From Chlorocebus sabaeus (taxonomy: Eukaryota; Chordata; Mammalia; Primates; Cercopithecidae): a stretch of 64,000 nucleotides of DNA. This document shows positions 13,191-26,068 of this stretch, piece after piece. How positions within the stretch are numbered: position 1 is the stretch's first letter; every line of letters begins with the position of its first letter. The notes under the pieces were generated by a model, which searched no databases, was not told the DNA's origin, and worked only from the letters and a program-made list of their open reading frames with translations. Position numbers and translations under genes: made by a program. The stretch covers positions 19,194,500-19,258,499 of the forward strand of contig NC_132912.1 of the NCBI RefSeq assembly GCF_047675955.1, given 5' to 3'.

Positions 13191-13841
13191 TATTTTGAAT
13201 CAAACTACTTGGTTTCAGATCCTAGCTATATGTTGGATTCAGATTCTAGCCATACTTTTAATCACTATGTTATACCACCTTTGTATAAAACTATCTCTAC
13301 ACAATAATCTTTGCCAGTCCTTTGCAACATGGTTCTATTTTCAAGTAGTTACACTTATTTTTGTATAAAGAGAATATGACTTTCTTAGGGCTATTGACAG
13401 ATTTTTCTATAGGTCGTGGATGTTTCTCAGTGGATTTGTAATAGAGTGATAGATAGCATATGGTTTGAAAGGAAATGTATTGGTACAGCATATTGTACAG
13501 GGATGAAATAATTTACCGTAGAAAAATGATCTGTTATGTTTTGCTGCATCTAGATCAATTGTAAACCTAAAAATCTGGGCCGACTTCTTGAGAAATACAA
13601 TGCTTATGTTGTACACAAGACTGAATAATGCACATGTTTTTATCACATCCATGAACAAAGCCTCCAACATTAGTGATATTCATTAATAAGAGTGGGATAC
13701 TGTCTGCCATCAACATGCCAATTTTCTATCGATTTGGGTAATTAGAAAATCGGAGAGTGGCTTCTTTTTAAGTTTGTCAGATCAATCATACCAGAGTATC
13801 TTTTCTTAGTGGTGTCCTGGGTGGGCTCCACATCATAATGT

Positions 13842-13856
13842 CACGTTCAGTCATTT
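13842..13856. repeat. left target-site duplication of the Alu at 13863
   Basis: The 15-bp word 'cacgttcagtcattt' is repeated exactly at 14182-14196 on the other side of the Alu. Confidence 0.9.
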
Positions 13857-14181
13857 CTTTTCTCTTTTTTGAGACAGAGTCTTGCTCTGTCACCCAGGCT
13901 GCAGTGTAGTGGTGCGATCTCCACTCACTGCAACCTCTGCCTCCCGGGTTCAAGCAATTCAACCTCCGCTTCCCTGGTTCGAGCAGTTCTCCTGTCTTAG
14001 CCTCCTGAGTAGCTGGGATTACAGGTGCCCGCCACCACTCCCAGCTAATTTGTTGTATTTTTAGTAGATACGGGGTTTCACCATGTTTGCCAGGTTGGTC
14101 TAGAATTCCTGACCTCTAGTGATTCACCCGCCTCATCCTCCCAAAGTGCCAGGATTACAGGTTTGAGGCACTGTGACAGGC
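13857..14181 (-). mobile_element. Alu, antisense, with internal 29-bp tandem duplication
   Basis: A full antisense Alu flanked by a perfect 15-bp target-site duplication. Inside it the left-monomer segment at 13932-13960 is repeated, diverged, at 13961-13989, so the element is longer than usual by about 29 bp. Confidence 0.93.
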
Positions 14182-14700
14182 CACGTTCAGTCATTTTAAC
14201 AATAAGTCACAGAACAATCATTTCCAGTCAATGTTTAGGTAATGGCAGAAAATGTGCAATAGGATAGCATGAGGATGACATCTAAGGCAAGAGTGGATAA
14301 GATTTAGAGAACCAAAGGGGAAGATGGCATACAACTGCAAAACGCCAAGAACTGTATCTCAAGATGGAGCATGGATCCAAAAGCTGGTAAATGTGAAACA
14401 GTATGAACACATAGGAACTGAATATAGGAGATGGTTGTAGGGAAAAATCCAGGTGAGTATTTCTGCATTTCACTGACATGTTACCTATCCTATGCCAGAC
14501 ATTTGAGATACAGTGATGACCCTACATTTCTTTGTTTTTCAGAGTGTTTGCTTTGATTTCTTTGCACCTGGAATTGGCATAGTCACCCAAGTGCTTCTAG
14601 AGAGTGACATGTTTCCTATTGCAGGCTCTCTTTTATAACACTGTGAGACAGTGATGTTCCTTGCTTTATGTTTTTGTTTTGTTTTGTTTTTCTTGTGTAG

Positions 14701-14797
14701 GTTGTTTTTCAAGGTCAAATGACTTCAACTTATGAACAGGATGAAGTCATTGCTATTGATGATATATCTTTCAGTTCAGGCTGCTTGCCTGCCAATG
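14701..14797 (+). CDS. MALRD1: MALRD1 internal exon: MAM domain, C-terminal strand
   Basis: A 97-nt exon after a long pyrimidine tract and 'tgtgtag', with donor 'gtaaga'. It encodes VVFQGQ, then DEVIAIDDISFSSGC, the classic MAM C-terminal motif (acidic-x-IAIDDIS followed by Cys), and ends LPAN plus one base (phase 1). It completes the domain begun at 5276 and continues into the exon at 35559 across a 20.8 kb intron. The IAIDDIS motif makes the MAM assignment secure. Confidence 0.92.
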
Positions 14798-15603
14798 GTA
14801 AGAACTTTTTCTCTCATTTTGACCTTTATTGTGTATAAAGATTTCAGTGCAATTTAAACATTGTAATGACTTTAATCTCCTGTTTATTTTTGTCTGATGT
14901 TTTCATGTGGGCTATTTTTCCTTGTTCTAGTACATTGTATAACAGTGACTGGATCTATACTAGGAGTGAAGATTGGCTGTTTTTCACTGACTGATGCTGT
15001 AAAGAACTGAATGGGATAATTTAGTCTCAGACTTGAAATCTTGTAGCAATGTTTACAGTGGCTAAAGTTAAATCTGAACAAGGCAACTCTGTTCCTTCTA
15101 GGAGACTGGGAGAAAACTAGCCTCCATAGACTTGAAATTGTCTTCTTGGACAATTGGTTTGATTATTCTGCTGAAAGATACAAAATAGAGATATTAGTTA
15201 TAATCTATTTTCTATTTTGACATATCAATAAACCACATATATCAGATATAAACTTTTATTTCTATTGTTCCTTTGATTATATTAACTGAATAATATTCTA
15301 TTCTTCATTTATATTATTCCAAAACAATTCAATATTAAAATTATAGTTAAAATAGCATAAAATATCAAGCTTAATCTAATTATCAAAAAGAATCAGTCAT
15401 ATATATTTCAGGGTTTTTTTCTTTTAAGAATTTTGTTATATTGTGGCATGTTGTAACAGAATAAAGATAGTTATTTTATAGATAAGGCTTCTGAGTTCAA
15501 TTTGGTACAGAGATATAGTTGTTGTGGTAAATAATATTTCAAGACAAGAAGAGATGTCTTCATCTACCTAAGACCGACCATTGGATCTTGATATTGTGCT
15601 TGG
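14798..15603. other. intron, nothing recognised
   Basis: AT-rich intron start. No coding block or clear repeat family seen before the antisense L1. Confidence 0.5.
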
Positions 15604-16795
15604 TTTTTAAAAAGTTTTATTTTATTTTCAATTGACACATAATTGTACATATTTATTGGATATTATGTGATGTGATGTTAAGTACATGTATACATTGTGT
15701 GATGATTAAATCAGGGTAATTATTTGTTATCTCAAAAATTTATTTTTTCTTTGTAATCAGAACTTTTGAAATTCTCTCTTCTAGTTATTTTGAAATAATA
15801 TAATATTGTTAACTATACTGTGTAATAGAAAAACAGAATTTATTCCTCTGATCTATCTGTAATTTCATACCCATTGACCAGTTTCTACACACACACTGTC
15901 CATGCTATCTTCCCCAGCCTCTGGTAACCACTATTCTACCCTGTACTTCTATAAGATAGATTTTTGAAAATTTTGCAAACGAGTAAGATAATATAGTATT
16001 TGTTTTACTGTGTCTGGTTATTTCATTTAATGTCTTCCAGATTCATCCATATTGTCACAAATGGTAGGCTTTTATTCTTTTTATAGTTAAATAAAAAAGA
16101 ATTATATTGCTTGTGTATTACCACATTTTCTTTATCCATTCATCCATTGATGGACACTTAGGTTGATTCCATATCTTGGCTATTGTTAATAGTTCGGCAA
16201 TAAACATGGGAATGCAAAAATCTCTTTGACAGAGATTGAAATCATATCTCTTTGATTTCATTTTCTTTGGATAAATACTCAGAAGTGGGATTGATGAATC
16301 ATTCGGTAGTTCTATTTTAAACTTTTTGAGGAACCTCCATACTGTTCTATATGGTTGTACTAATTTACATTTCTACCAACAGTATATAAGTATTCCCATT
16401 TATCCACATCCACACCAGCATTTGTTAACTTTGACTTTTTGATAATAGCCATTCTGAGAAGTATGAGATGATATATCATTGTGATTTTAATTTGCATTTC
16501 CCTGATGATTAATGATGCTGAGAATTTTTTTCATATTCTATTCATTGGTCATTTTTCTGTCTTTTTCTGAGAAATATCTATTGAGGTTTTCTGTCCATTT
16601 TCAAATTTGATTATTTGTTTTCTTGAAAATGAGTTGTTTTGAATTTCTTACGTATTCTGGGTATTGACCCCATATGAGATGCACAGTTTGCAAACATTGC
16701 CTCCGATCCTGTAGGTTGTCTCTTCACTCAGTTATTTTCTTTGTTGTGCAGAAACTTTTTAGTTTGATGTAATTTCATTTTTTAAAATGATAGGT
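15604..16795 (-). mobile_element. L1 3' part (3' UTR and end of ORF2), antisense
   Basis: Text is typical antisense L1: 'tttatccattcatccattga' and 'ggttgattccatatcttggc' (end of ORF2), then the RT-distal region 'aacctccatactgttctata' and 'caccagcatttgtt'. Many stops and indels; an old, inactive copy. Confidence 0.8.
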
Positions 16796-16799
16796 ACTA

Positions 16800-19700
16800 G
16801 TTATTTATTTATTTATTTTATGAGTGAAATATTTTACATATTTATGGGGTGCATGTGAGTTTGTTACATGCATAGAATGTATTCAGCCTCCATTTACATT
16901 CCCTTTCCACCCACTCACCCTTCACAGCCTCTAGTATCTGTCATTCTATTCTTTTATTTCCGTGAGATCAATTCTTTTAGCTCTAACATATCAGTGAGAG
17001 GTTATTAGTTATTTATTAAATGTTTGCTAGAATTGATTAGTGAAGCCATCAGGGTCTGGGTTGTTCTTTGGTGGGGGACATTTTATTAATAATTCAATCT
17101 GTTCAGATTTTCTATTTCTTCAATTTTAGTAGGTTTTATGTGTCCAGAAATTTATGAATTTCTTCTAGGTTTTCCGGCATATGATTGTTCATAATGGCTT
17201 TTTATGATCTTTTGTATTTCTGTGCAACTAGTCATAATATCTCCTTGTTCATCTCTCATTTTATTTGAATCTTCTATCTTTTTATCCTTAGTCCAGCTAT
17301 TGTTTGTCAATTTTGTTTATCTTTTAAAAAAAACAACTTTTTGCTTTGTTGTCTTTGGTATTGTTTTGTTTAGTCTGTATTTAATTTAAGTCTGCTCTGA
17401 TCTTTATTATTTATTTCCTTCTACTAATTTTTGATTTGGTTTCTTCCTGCGTTTTCTAATTCCTTGAAGTATAACTTTAGGTTGTTTGAGATCTTTCTAA
17501 TATTTTGATGTAGGCATTTATTGCGATAAACTTCTCTCTTAGAATTGCTTTTGCTGTTTCCCATAGTTTTGGTAGATTGTGTGTCTATCTTTATTTGTCT
17601 CAAGGAATATTTAACTGTTCTTTTTAATTTTAGCATTGGCTTATTTTGTTCTTCAAAGGTATGATTAATTTTTGTGTATTTGTATAGCTTCCAAAGTTCA
17701 TTTTGTTGTTGAATTCTACTTTTATTCCATTGTGGCTGGAAAAGATAATTAATATGATTTTGATTTTTACAGAATTGTTGAGACTTGTTTTGTGGCCTAA
17801 CATATGATATATCCTGGAGAAAATTCCATGTGCTGATGGGAAAATGTATATTTTGTAATTATTGAATAGAATGTTCTGCAAATATATTTTAGGTTTCTTT
17901 GATCTAGAGTTAAGTTTGAATATAATGTTTCTTTGTTCATTTTCTGTCTGAATGATCCGTCCATTACTGAAAGTAAGGGATTAAAATCCTTTACTATTAT
18001 TGTATTGCAGTCTATCTATTTCTGTACATCTAATAATATTTGCTTTATATATTGGGAGGTCTAGTTTTGGGTGAATGTATATTTACACGTGTTTTATCTT
18101 TTTTCTAAATAGATCCCTTTATCATTATATTATGACCATCATTATCGATTTTTTCAGTTTTCAAATTAAAGTCTATTTTATATGATATAGTTATAGCTAC
18201 TGCTAGTCTCTTTTGATTTCTATTTGCATGGAATATTTTTCTTCCATTCCTTTACTTTCTCTGTCTATGGGTATTCTTACAGGTGATGTGAGTCTCTTGT
18301 AGGCAGCATAGAATTTTGTCTTGTTTTTTAATCCACTTATCCACTCTACATATTTTGAGAATTTAATCCATTTACATTTAATGTTATTATTGACAGATAA
18401 GGTCCTACTCCTTTCATTTCATTCATTATTTTCTGGTTATTTTTTAGAAATTTGTTTCTTTCTTCTCTTGTTTATCTTTGTGGCTTGGTGGTTTTGTGTG
18501 GTGATAAGCTTTGATTCTTTTCTATTTCCCATTTGTTTATCTGCTGTAATTTTTTCTCTCTGGTTACCATGGGGCTTACATTAAAAAAATCTTACAGAAC
18601 ACTATTTTAAACTGATAACAACTTAAGCTTGGTTGCATGCAAATATTCTAGAATTTTACTTTCCTCCCACAATTTGTAATTATGTTACCTTAATTTGCAT
18701 CTTTTTATATTACATGTCCTCTAACAACATATTGTGGCTGTGGTTATCATTGATGATTTTGACTTTTACTCATCATCCTAGAGATTTGAAAGATTATATA
18801 ACACCATTACAATAATTAAGTATTCTGAATTCGATTATAAATTTACCTCTACAAGTAAGTTTTATATTTTCACAGGATTTCATAGTAATAATGAATATCC
18901 TTTTATTTCCAGTTATAACACTCCCTTAAGCATTTTTTGTAAGACTAGTTTAGTGGTGATTAATTCCCTCAGCTTTTGCTTGTCTGTAAAATACTTTTTT
19001 CTCCTTAATTTCCGAAGAATAGCTTTACAGATAATATGTTCTTGGCTAACAGTTTCTTTTTCTTTTAGAACTTTGAATATATCATTCCATTCTCTCCTGG
19101 CCTACATGGTTTCTGCTGAGAAATCTGTTCATAGTCTAATGAATTCCTATAGATATGATTTGATGCTCTTCTCTTGCTACTTTTAGAATTATCTATTTGT
19201 CTTTGACTTTTGGTAATATGATTTTAATGTGTCTTAAAGAGGACATCTTTATGTTCAATCTAATGGAGACTGGGCTTTGTGTATATGGACGTTCATATTT
19301 CTCCCAAGGCTTGGGAGGTTTTTAACTATTATTTTAATAAGATTACTGTGCCTTTCTTCATCTTTTTTCCCTCTGGAAACTGTATAATGCAAAACTTTGT
19401 CTGCTTAATGATTTCCCATAGGTCACATAGGCTTTGCTTGCTGTTTTTCATTCTCTCTTCTTTCTTTTCTTCCCTCCTAAGCTATTTCAAAAGACTTGTC
19501 TTCAAGTTCAAGGATTCAGAAAATCCTTGTTATACTAGGCTGTTATTGACATCCTCAATTGTATTTTTTGTTTCATTAGTTGATATCCTCTGCTACAAGA
19601 TTTCTGTCTTATAAATGGTATCTCTTTGTTGAATTAATTATTGAACCCATGAATTGTTTTTCTAATTTTGTTGAATTGTCTGTATTCTCTTTTATCTCAC

Positions 19701-20830
19701 TGAGTTACCTTAAGATTATTATTTTGAATTCCTTTTTGGGCAATTTATAAATTTCCATTTTGGTAGGGGTCAGGTGCTGGAGAGTTATTGTGTTTTTTTA
19801 GTGGTATCATGTTTCTTTGCTTTTCTGTATTTCTTATTTCCCTATGTTGATATCTGTGCAACTGGTGGAATAATTGCCCCTTCCAATTTTATAGAATGGC
19901 TTTCAGGGGGAAATATTTTCACCTGTGTTTTAGAATATTGGTTAAGTAGGGTACCTTGATTGCACGTGTGCTTTAGAGTATTGGTTAGGTAGGGTACACT
20001 GATTTTGGTTCCAGGTGGACACAGTAAGGTAGTCTCTGGGCAATTTCTTCAGCTATAGTCAACATCAGTAATACCTGAAGGGGTCTCACTGGCTTAGGTT
20101 GTGGGAGTTTGTGCAGCTCCTTGGACAAGACTCCCTACTGGAGGTGGGGATGCTAGGCTGTTCTGAATGCCAAGTGTATGTGAGAGCTGCTCTGTTACTG
20201 GGTCAAGTGTTACCTCCCTGTCGGGGACAGAAATGCTGGGCTGTTTTGTGTATTGAGGGTTTGTCAGGGCTGCTCCACTTTGGATGTGGCTTCTTTGCTG
20301 ATGTTCATGGTGCCAGACTGTTTCACATACAAGGGTACATTGGGACTGCTGTATCTCCGGTCAGTCATGACCTCCCTGGTTGGCAAGATTGCTTATAATT
20401 TTGGGGGGCAAGGCATCTCATAAGCTTGGCCACTGGAGTTGCAGCAGTACCACTAGGTATAGGCTTCAAATAGCTGGGATGGTGTGCTACATCCACTTGA
20501 ACTAGAAGGTTGGAGTGCCTGCTGGCAGTTTATTCACAGAAGTAGAGAGCTGTAGCTTCTTGGATGGAGAATGGTGCACTACCATGTGTGAGCACAGTGT
20601 AGTGCCATCAGATCCTCATGGATGGGGAGATGCAGTGGCTACTGGACCCCAGAGAAAGATGCACTCTAGTCATGGCTCCAGTCTCAGATAGCACTTTATA
20701 GCAGCAGTGTAGATCATGGGAAGAGAAGGCACAGTGTGGGCTCCTTCTTTGGAGTAGCATAACCATGTCAACTTCTGGCAGTGATCTTAGATTGGGCTTA
20801 GGGCCTGTGATGACCACAGAGTTCTATAGC
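16800..20830 (-). mobile_element. old L1 internal and 5' region, antisense
   Basis: Opens with another L1 3'-end fragment (16805-17000, 'tatttatggggtgcatgtga'), then about 3.8 kb of the pattern seen in L1M-type elements: 'cagggtctgggttgttcttt', 'gatgtaggcatttattgcga', 'ttgagacttgttttgtggcc', and the GC-richer 5' region from about 20000. Several short ORFs on both strands are chance readings of this degraded element. Joining with 15604-16795 as one original insertion is likely but unproven. Confidence 0.7.
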
Positions 20831-20880
20831 GTCAAAAACCGTGGCAACTGATCTTTGATGGGGGATGCTGGGGGCCTCCT

Positions 20881-21119
20881 GCTTTCTCTCCCTCCCTCCC
20901 CTCCCTCCCTCCCCTCCCTCCCCTCCCCCCTCCCCTCCCTCCCTCCCCTCCCCTCCCCTCCCTCCCTCCCTCCCTCCCTCCTCTCCCCTCCCCTCCCCTC
21001 CCCTCCCCTCCCCTCCCCTCCCTCCCTCCCTCCCTCCCTCCCTCCCTCCCTTCCTTCCTTCCTTCCTTCCTTCCTTCCTTCCTTCCTTCCTTCCTTCCTT
21101 TCTTCCTTCCTTCCTTCCT
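20881..21119. repeat. polypyrimidine tract (CCCTCC)n/(CCTT)n
   Basis: About 240 bp of only C and T on the + strand: CCCTCC and CCCCT units first, then pure CCTT tetramers. The minus strand is G/A only, with many GGG and GGGG runs. It abuts the 3' tail of the antisense Alu, from which it may have grown. Confidence 0.97.
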
Positions 21120-21398
21120 CAGACTCTCGCTCTGTCACCCAGGCTGGAGTGCAGTGGCACAATCTTGGCTCACAGCAAACTGTACCTCCCAGGTTCACGC
21201 CATTCTCCTGCCTCAGCCTTCCGAGTAGCTGGGACTACAGGGGCCCCCCACCACGCCTGGCTAAGTTTTTGTATTTTTAGTAGAGATGGGGTTTCACCCT
21301 GTTAGCCATGATGGTCTTGATCTGCTGACCTTGGGATCTGCTCGCCTCGGCCTCCCAAAGTGCTGGGATTACAGATGTGAGCCACCACACCCAGCCCC
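21120..21398 (-). mobile_element. Alu, antisense
   Basis: Starts 'agactctcgctctgtcaccc' and ends 'gtgagccaccacacccagcc'. Low divergence with 'gttagccatgatggtcttga' suggests AluY. Confidence 0.93.
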
Positions 21399-23514
21399 TG
21401 CTTACCTTTTGTTTGCAAGGATAATTGCTTCTGATTTTGAGCTACTCCCAACTGGGGAGACAGGGCAGTAAAAATAAGGTATTTTCTTCCATTTTCTAGG
21501 AATCTATTCTGAGTCTCCATGCTCTAAAGGGTCACTGCTATTCCCCTGCAACACTCTGGTGCTTTCCCTCAACTACTGTAGTCAAAATGTGCTTGTTTGT
21601 TCATTGTTTTAGTCCTTTTTAGCGGAGGGAAAATACACTAGGCATCTCTAGTCAGTTGTCTTGCTTACATTATTCCTGTCTGTGCTTGGGTTTTTAACAT
21701 CCCTTCTGTTAGTATAAGAGTTTACAGATAGATGTTTCTTGCCTTGTGGACCGAGCCTGGGTTTTATAGAAGCTGGTGACAGTCGCTTCTAACACTGAAC
21801 ATGTAAAATTCCTGTTTGCTTTTGTATTTTTAGTGGTCAGTGTTTATCAGGTGAGAAATCACTATATGCTACATTTAAAAGTAGATAAATTGAAATAGAG
21901 AACTTTAAGGGAACAGATTATAACCCCCCTGCCTCATACCTAGAAGTAAATAAAGTATCGTCCTCATGCCTTTTTACTGTTAGAAAATAACATTTATTGG
22001 ACTTATCAAAAGGGATACAATGTATCAATAGAGAATATATGGTTAACTGAAGGCATTGCAGCCTCTACTGCTGACAGATTTGTTATTTAAAATCTTCTCT
22101 AATACTCCCTCTTCTGTCACTTTGCATGGCATTCCTGGGTCCAGAGCACAGCCAGCTTAGTTTTAATGAGACATCTGGTTCTTGACCCTGATCCCTTCAG
22201 CAATGTCTTTATATATCTCAATTTTTTAGTTTCTGCAGAGGTCAGGGTCTGTCAAACAAAATGATCCCTGACTAGTGTACTAGTGTTATTCATTGGCTAG
22301 TCTGGCTAATCATGTTCAAAGGAGAAAAAGGCAAGGAAATCACCTATTGGCTGGACTTTCCTACTGTAGGGAAGTTAGGAATAGGTTGCTGCCCTTGAAA
22401 CTGTATTTGCATTACAAATTTACAAACACACATGCTTGGGTGGTGCTTGGGAGTTGAGATGGCCTGTAATAAGATTCTGCTATCATGTTAGATATAAATT
22501 TCTCTGTATATTTGGTCCTGGGAACTAAAGCCATTTCCCTAATTACCCATTATCTATATACTGGGACAAAGACCAAGTAGATGGGCCATCATATATATTC
22601 AGAAGACAAATGTCAGATTTGTACTAAGTATTTAAAGTAAGTATTTAAGTAAGTGCTAAAAATTAAGTAGCATTAAATTGCCAAGTACTATAAAATCACT
22701 GCAAAAGTATAAAAGCAATCATAGTACAAGTGAGACTTCAGAAAGATGAATATTCAAAGGAAAATTGTGATCCAATAGAAAAACATGAGTATCTACAATT
22801 TCTAAGATAATTGTTCTAGACATTATTATAACCATAATGTATTTGAGGTGGTATGGAAATGAAATTTACTAAAGATGAGGCATCAATAAATTTTAAGGCT
22901 CATTTATTACCCGAGCCTTTCACATGAATATGAAATTTGCATAACATGACAAGCTTTGGGACTGGAGAGAAGGACTTTGAAATCTAAGACTGAAGTCATC
23001 AGTGAATATGGAAAGTAGACCTACATGTATGACAGAGGGCAATAAGCTGAATATCTTGAACCAAGATGTTTGCCCACATTCAAAGATAAATACTTGTGTT
23101 GAAGCAACATTGGGGATTTAGATGAACTGCAACCCTATTTTTAGGCTTTGCCTTTTATGGGGCATTGTAAACGATGTCATCTCCTGGGAAAAAAGCTGCA
23201 AAGAAAGAGGTTTTCTTATGGAGAAAGTCAAGATTCAGATGAGGTCACCTGGTGTGTTCTTTGAAGATAAGGACACAGAGAGTTGTTTCTGTTTTTGTTT
23301 TTCAAATAAAATAAGGATTGAGGGCATATTTACATTTTTGGGAGGAAAACACAGCAGCACAAAGATTAATAATAGAGGAAAAACATAAAGCATTATGGGA
23401 TGAGATTGGCACTTGACTGGGGCTGCACTTTGTAAATGGCAGAAATGTGAGCGATTGTAAAATTAAGTAGCATTAAATTGCCAAGTGGGACTCTCTAGCC
23501 AAGTTCAGGCACTG
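21399..23514. other. intron; holds a 28-bp exact repeat pair
   Basis: No gene. The 28-bp word beginning 'aaaattaagtagcattaaat' occurs at 22659-22686 and again at 23459-23486, exactly 800 bp apart. The rest is unassigned AT-rich sequence. Confidence 0.6.
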
Positions 23515-23690
23515 TCGTAACAGACTAAACCAAGTTAATCATCAGAATCACATCGGGGAGTGATTGATTCTGGGCTTCACGCCAGTGATAGATGGGAATC
23601 ACTGTGAGTGGAGCCTGAATTTTAAATAAGATTCTCAGGATATATATATTTTTTATTTGTGAAGCCACTGGAGCCCAGGCTTAAGAACAG
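23515..23690. repeat. hAT-Charlie MITE remnant (MER5-type)
   Basis: Phrases 'atcatcagaatcacatcggg', 'gattctgggcttcacgcc' and 'ttaaataagattctcagg' follow the common mammalian MER5-type consensus. Diverged and incomplete. Confidence 0.55.
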
Positions 23691-24903
23691 GACTAGCATT
23701 TGGGAACAGGTCTGGTATCATGCTGGTGATTGTACTTGGGGCAGGGTCCCAGCTAACTAGAAGTAGTAGTTTTAGTCTTGTGCAATCCTGGTGGTGGTGG
23801 TTGCGGCAGGGGTGGAGGGAGCATCGGACATGCAATCCAGCATCTTCTGGACATCGTCATCAGAAAATCCTATTCCTATGGAGGGTAGGTATAGGGCTTC
23901 TTGCATTTGGATGCATGAAAACAGGCACGTTTACTTAAATTACTTAAGGAAATGAAGGAGATAATTATGGCAAAGGTTCATCAGTCCCAATACTGTTAGA
24001 GTCGAAGATCAAGGAATTTATTTTTTTCTATTTGCCTTATTACCTTATGCTTGTCACTTTATGGCTATAAGGTGATGGTTAAAGGCCTATACATCTCAAA
24101 TTTTGGGCAGGAAGAAGGCATAAATAAGAAGGGGCAATGTTTTTGGCCACATCATTGGCTTGACTATTTTATCTGGATAACTTTAGTTGCTAGGCAGGCT
24201 AACAAAACTGAATATTTAGCTTTTAGCTTCTGGAATAGAGGTGAGCAAGGAGAACAGATTTATGAGTGGAATAAGCAAACGTATTTGCTACAGAAACTGA
24301 AAATCAACATGTTTAGAAGTAAATTTCAATTTTTTTTTCAAAATCTGTTACCTCTCATTCATTCCCTGTTTTAGTCATTAGCAGTTATTTTGTCTCACTC
24401 AAAAAGCTAAGAGTCATTTTTACATATTCTTCTCTTTTTTTCACCCTTATATCAATTTGGCTAAATTATTGAGGGAATGTCCTACCTTATTTCTTAAATT
24501 TTCTCCTCTTATTTATTACTATTATTTATCTAATCCTGACTTTGTTCCAGCCCACATTTTTTTTCCTGTGGGATACATTTTTTCTTCCAATTTTAATGTA
24601 TTCTAATCAACAATCTACTTACAACAGATTATACTTTATAACAGACACCTATGGCCAGATCTCCACTTCTCATAAATCCATCAGTAAGTCTTATTGCCTC
24701 CAGGACAGAATTCAAATATTTTATCATGATATTAGCTTCTCATGATACTGCTCTTTTTCAGTAGTCCAATGTCCTACTTCACAGTTCCCCCAAGAATCCC
24801 ATACTCTGGTCAAAACAAATTACTTGCGAGTTCAGCAACACAGGGTCCTCTAATTCTTGGGAGTTATGCAAACTTCTTTTCCTCTGCCTGAAAGCCTCAT
24901 TTC
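23691..24903. other. intron, nothing recognised
   Basis: Intronic sequence with no splice-bounded coding block and no repeat I can name. Confidence 0.45.
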
Positions 24904-25140
24904 ATGACTTTTCTTTTTCTTCTTCTTCTCATTTTTCCTCTCCTTCACCTCTCCCTATCCTCAAGCTTCTCTTCCCTCTTTTCTCCCCATTTTTCTCCCC
25001 TCTGTCCTCCTCCTACATTTCTCCTCCTTCCTTCCTTTACTTCACTTGCCCTCTTCCTCTCCTTTCCTTTTTCTTCCTTCTTCTCCCTTCTGCCTTCATT
25101 GTTCCTTCCTTTTCTTTTTTCCTTTTCTTCTTTTTTATAT
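24904..25140. repeat. degenerate CT-rich tract
   Basis: Imperfect polypyrimidine sequence rich in CTTCTT and TCCTTC. The 90-codon ORF across it, rich in Leu, Ser and Phe, is a product of this composition. Confidence 0.85.
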
Positions 25141-25235
25141 GCTCAGATTTCTGAGCATAAGTTTCTTGTGAGTTGAGTTTTCTTGTGCAGGGTAATTTCC
25201 CTTATAGACTATCCCTCCACACTACCACTGCCACC

Positions 25236-25273
25236 ACCCCCCCCCCCCCCACACACACACACGCACACACACA
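25236..25273. repeat. poly-C run followed by (CA)n
   Basis: A homopolymer C run of about 14 passes straight into CA repeats with one CG interruption. Confidence 0.95.
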
Positions 25274-25807
25274 TGTTTATTGATTTATCTTCTAGACTAA
25301 ATTCTAAGTGCCTTGAGGCATAGTTCCTATCCTGTCTAATTCACTTGTGGAACCCTAGAACAGAACAAGCGCTTTGTGAATAGAGATTGACCAAATGATT
25401 GAACAGAGAACATGTGCAGTTATTCAAATGCCAAATATTTGAGATTTTGGATGATTTCTTCTTCCTTGTGAGATAAGTATGCTCCATTCCATAAAAAAAT
25501 AGATTTAAATAAAATATCAGGGGAAGGTGTTTTTAACAGTACTTACATTTGTGCTGAGAATATTATATTATTTCTAGGTTTTTGTTTTAGTATGAAAAAT
25601 GAAGCTAGGTCCTCAAACTACATAAGGAGGCTTTATTGAAGGAGAATTAATCTGGGCCAACCATTTCCCATATTTTAATAGACATACAGGTGCTTTTGCC
25701 ACATTATAACAGAAATATTGTATTTAGAAATGAGTGGACTTAAAGAAAATGAGTGGAGTTAAGTTCTAACATAGCCGTCTTTTGATATGGTTTATTGAAA
25801 TGATTGT

Positions 25808-26068
25808 TTAGGAGGCTGAGATGGGCGGATCACTTGAGGTCAGGAGTTCGAGACCTGCCTGGCCAACATGGTGAAACCCCATCTCTACTAAAAATACAAA
25901 AATTAGCTGGGCATGGTGACGTGCACCTGTAATCCCAGCTACACTGGAGGCTGAGGCAGGAGAATCACTTGAACCCAGGAGGCGGAGGTTGCAGTGTGCT
26001 GAGATGGCACTACTGCACTCCAGCCTGGGTGACAAAACAAGACTCTGTCCTGGAAAGAAAAGAAAAAG
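25808..26068 (+). mobile_element. Alu, 5'-truncated
   Basis: Starts in the left monomer at 'ggaggctgagatgggcggat', ends in 'ctgtcctggaaagaaaagaa'. AluS-like. Confidence 0.92.

Noticed and set aside
20855..21305. Long ORFs of 124-146 codons on both strands
   Set aside because: They read a simple CT repeat and an Alu: Pro/Ser/Leu on one strand, Arg/Glu/Gly on the other.
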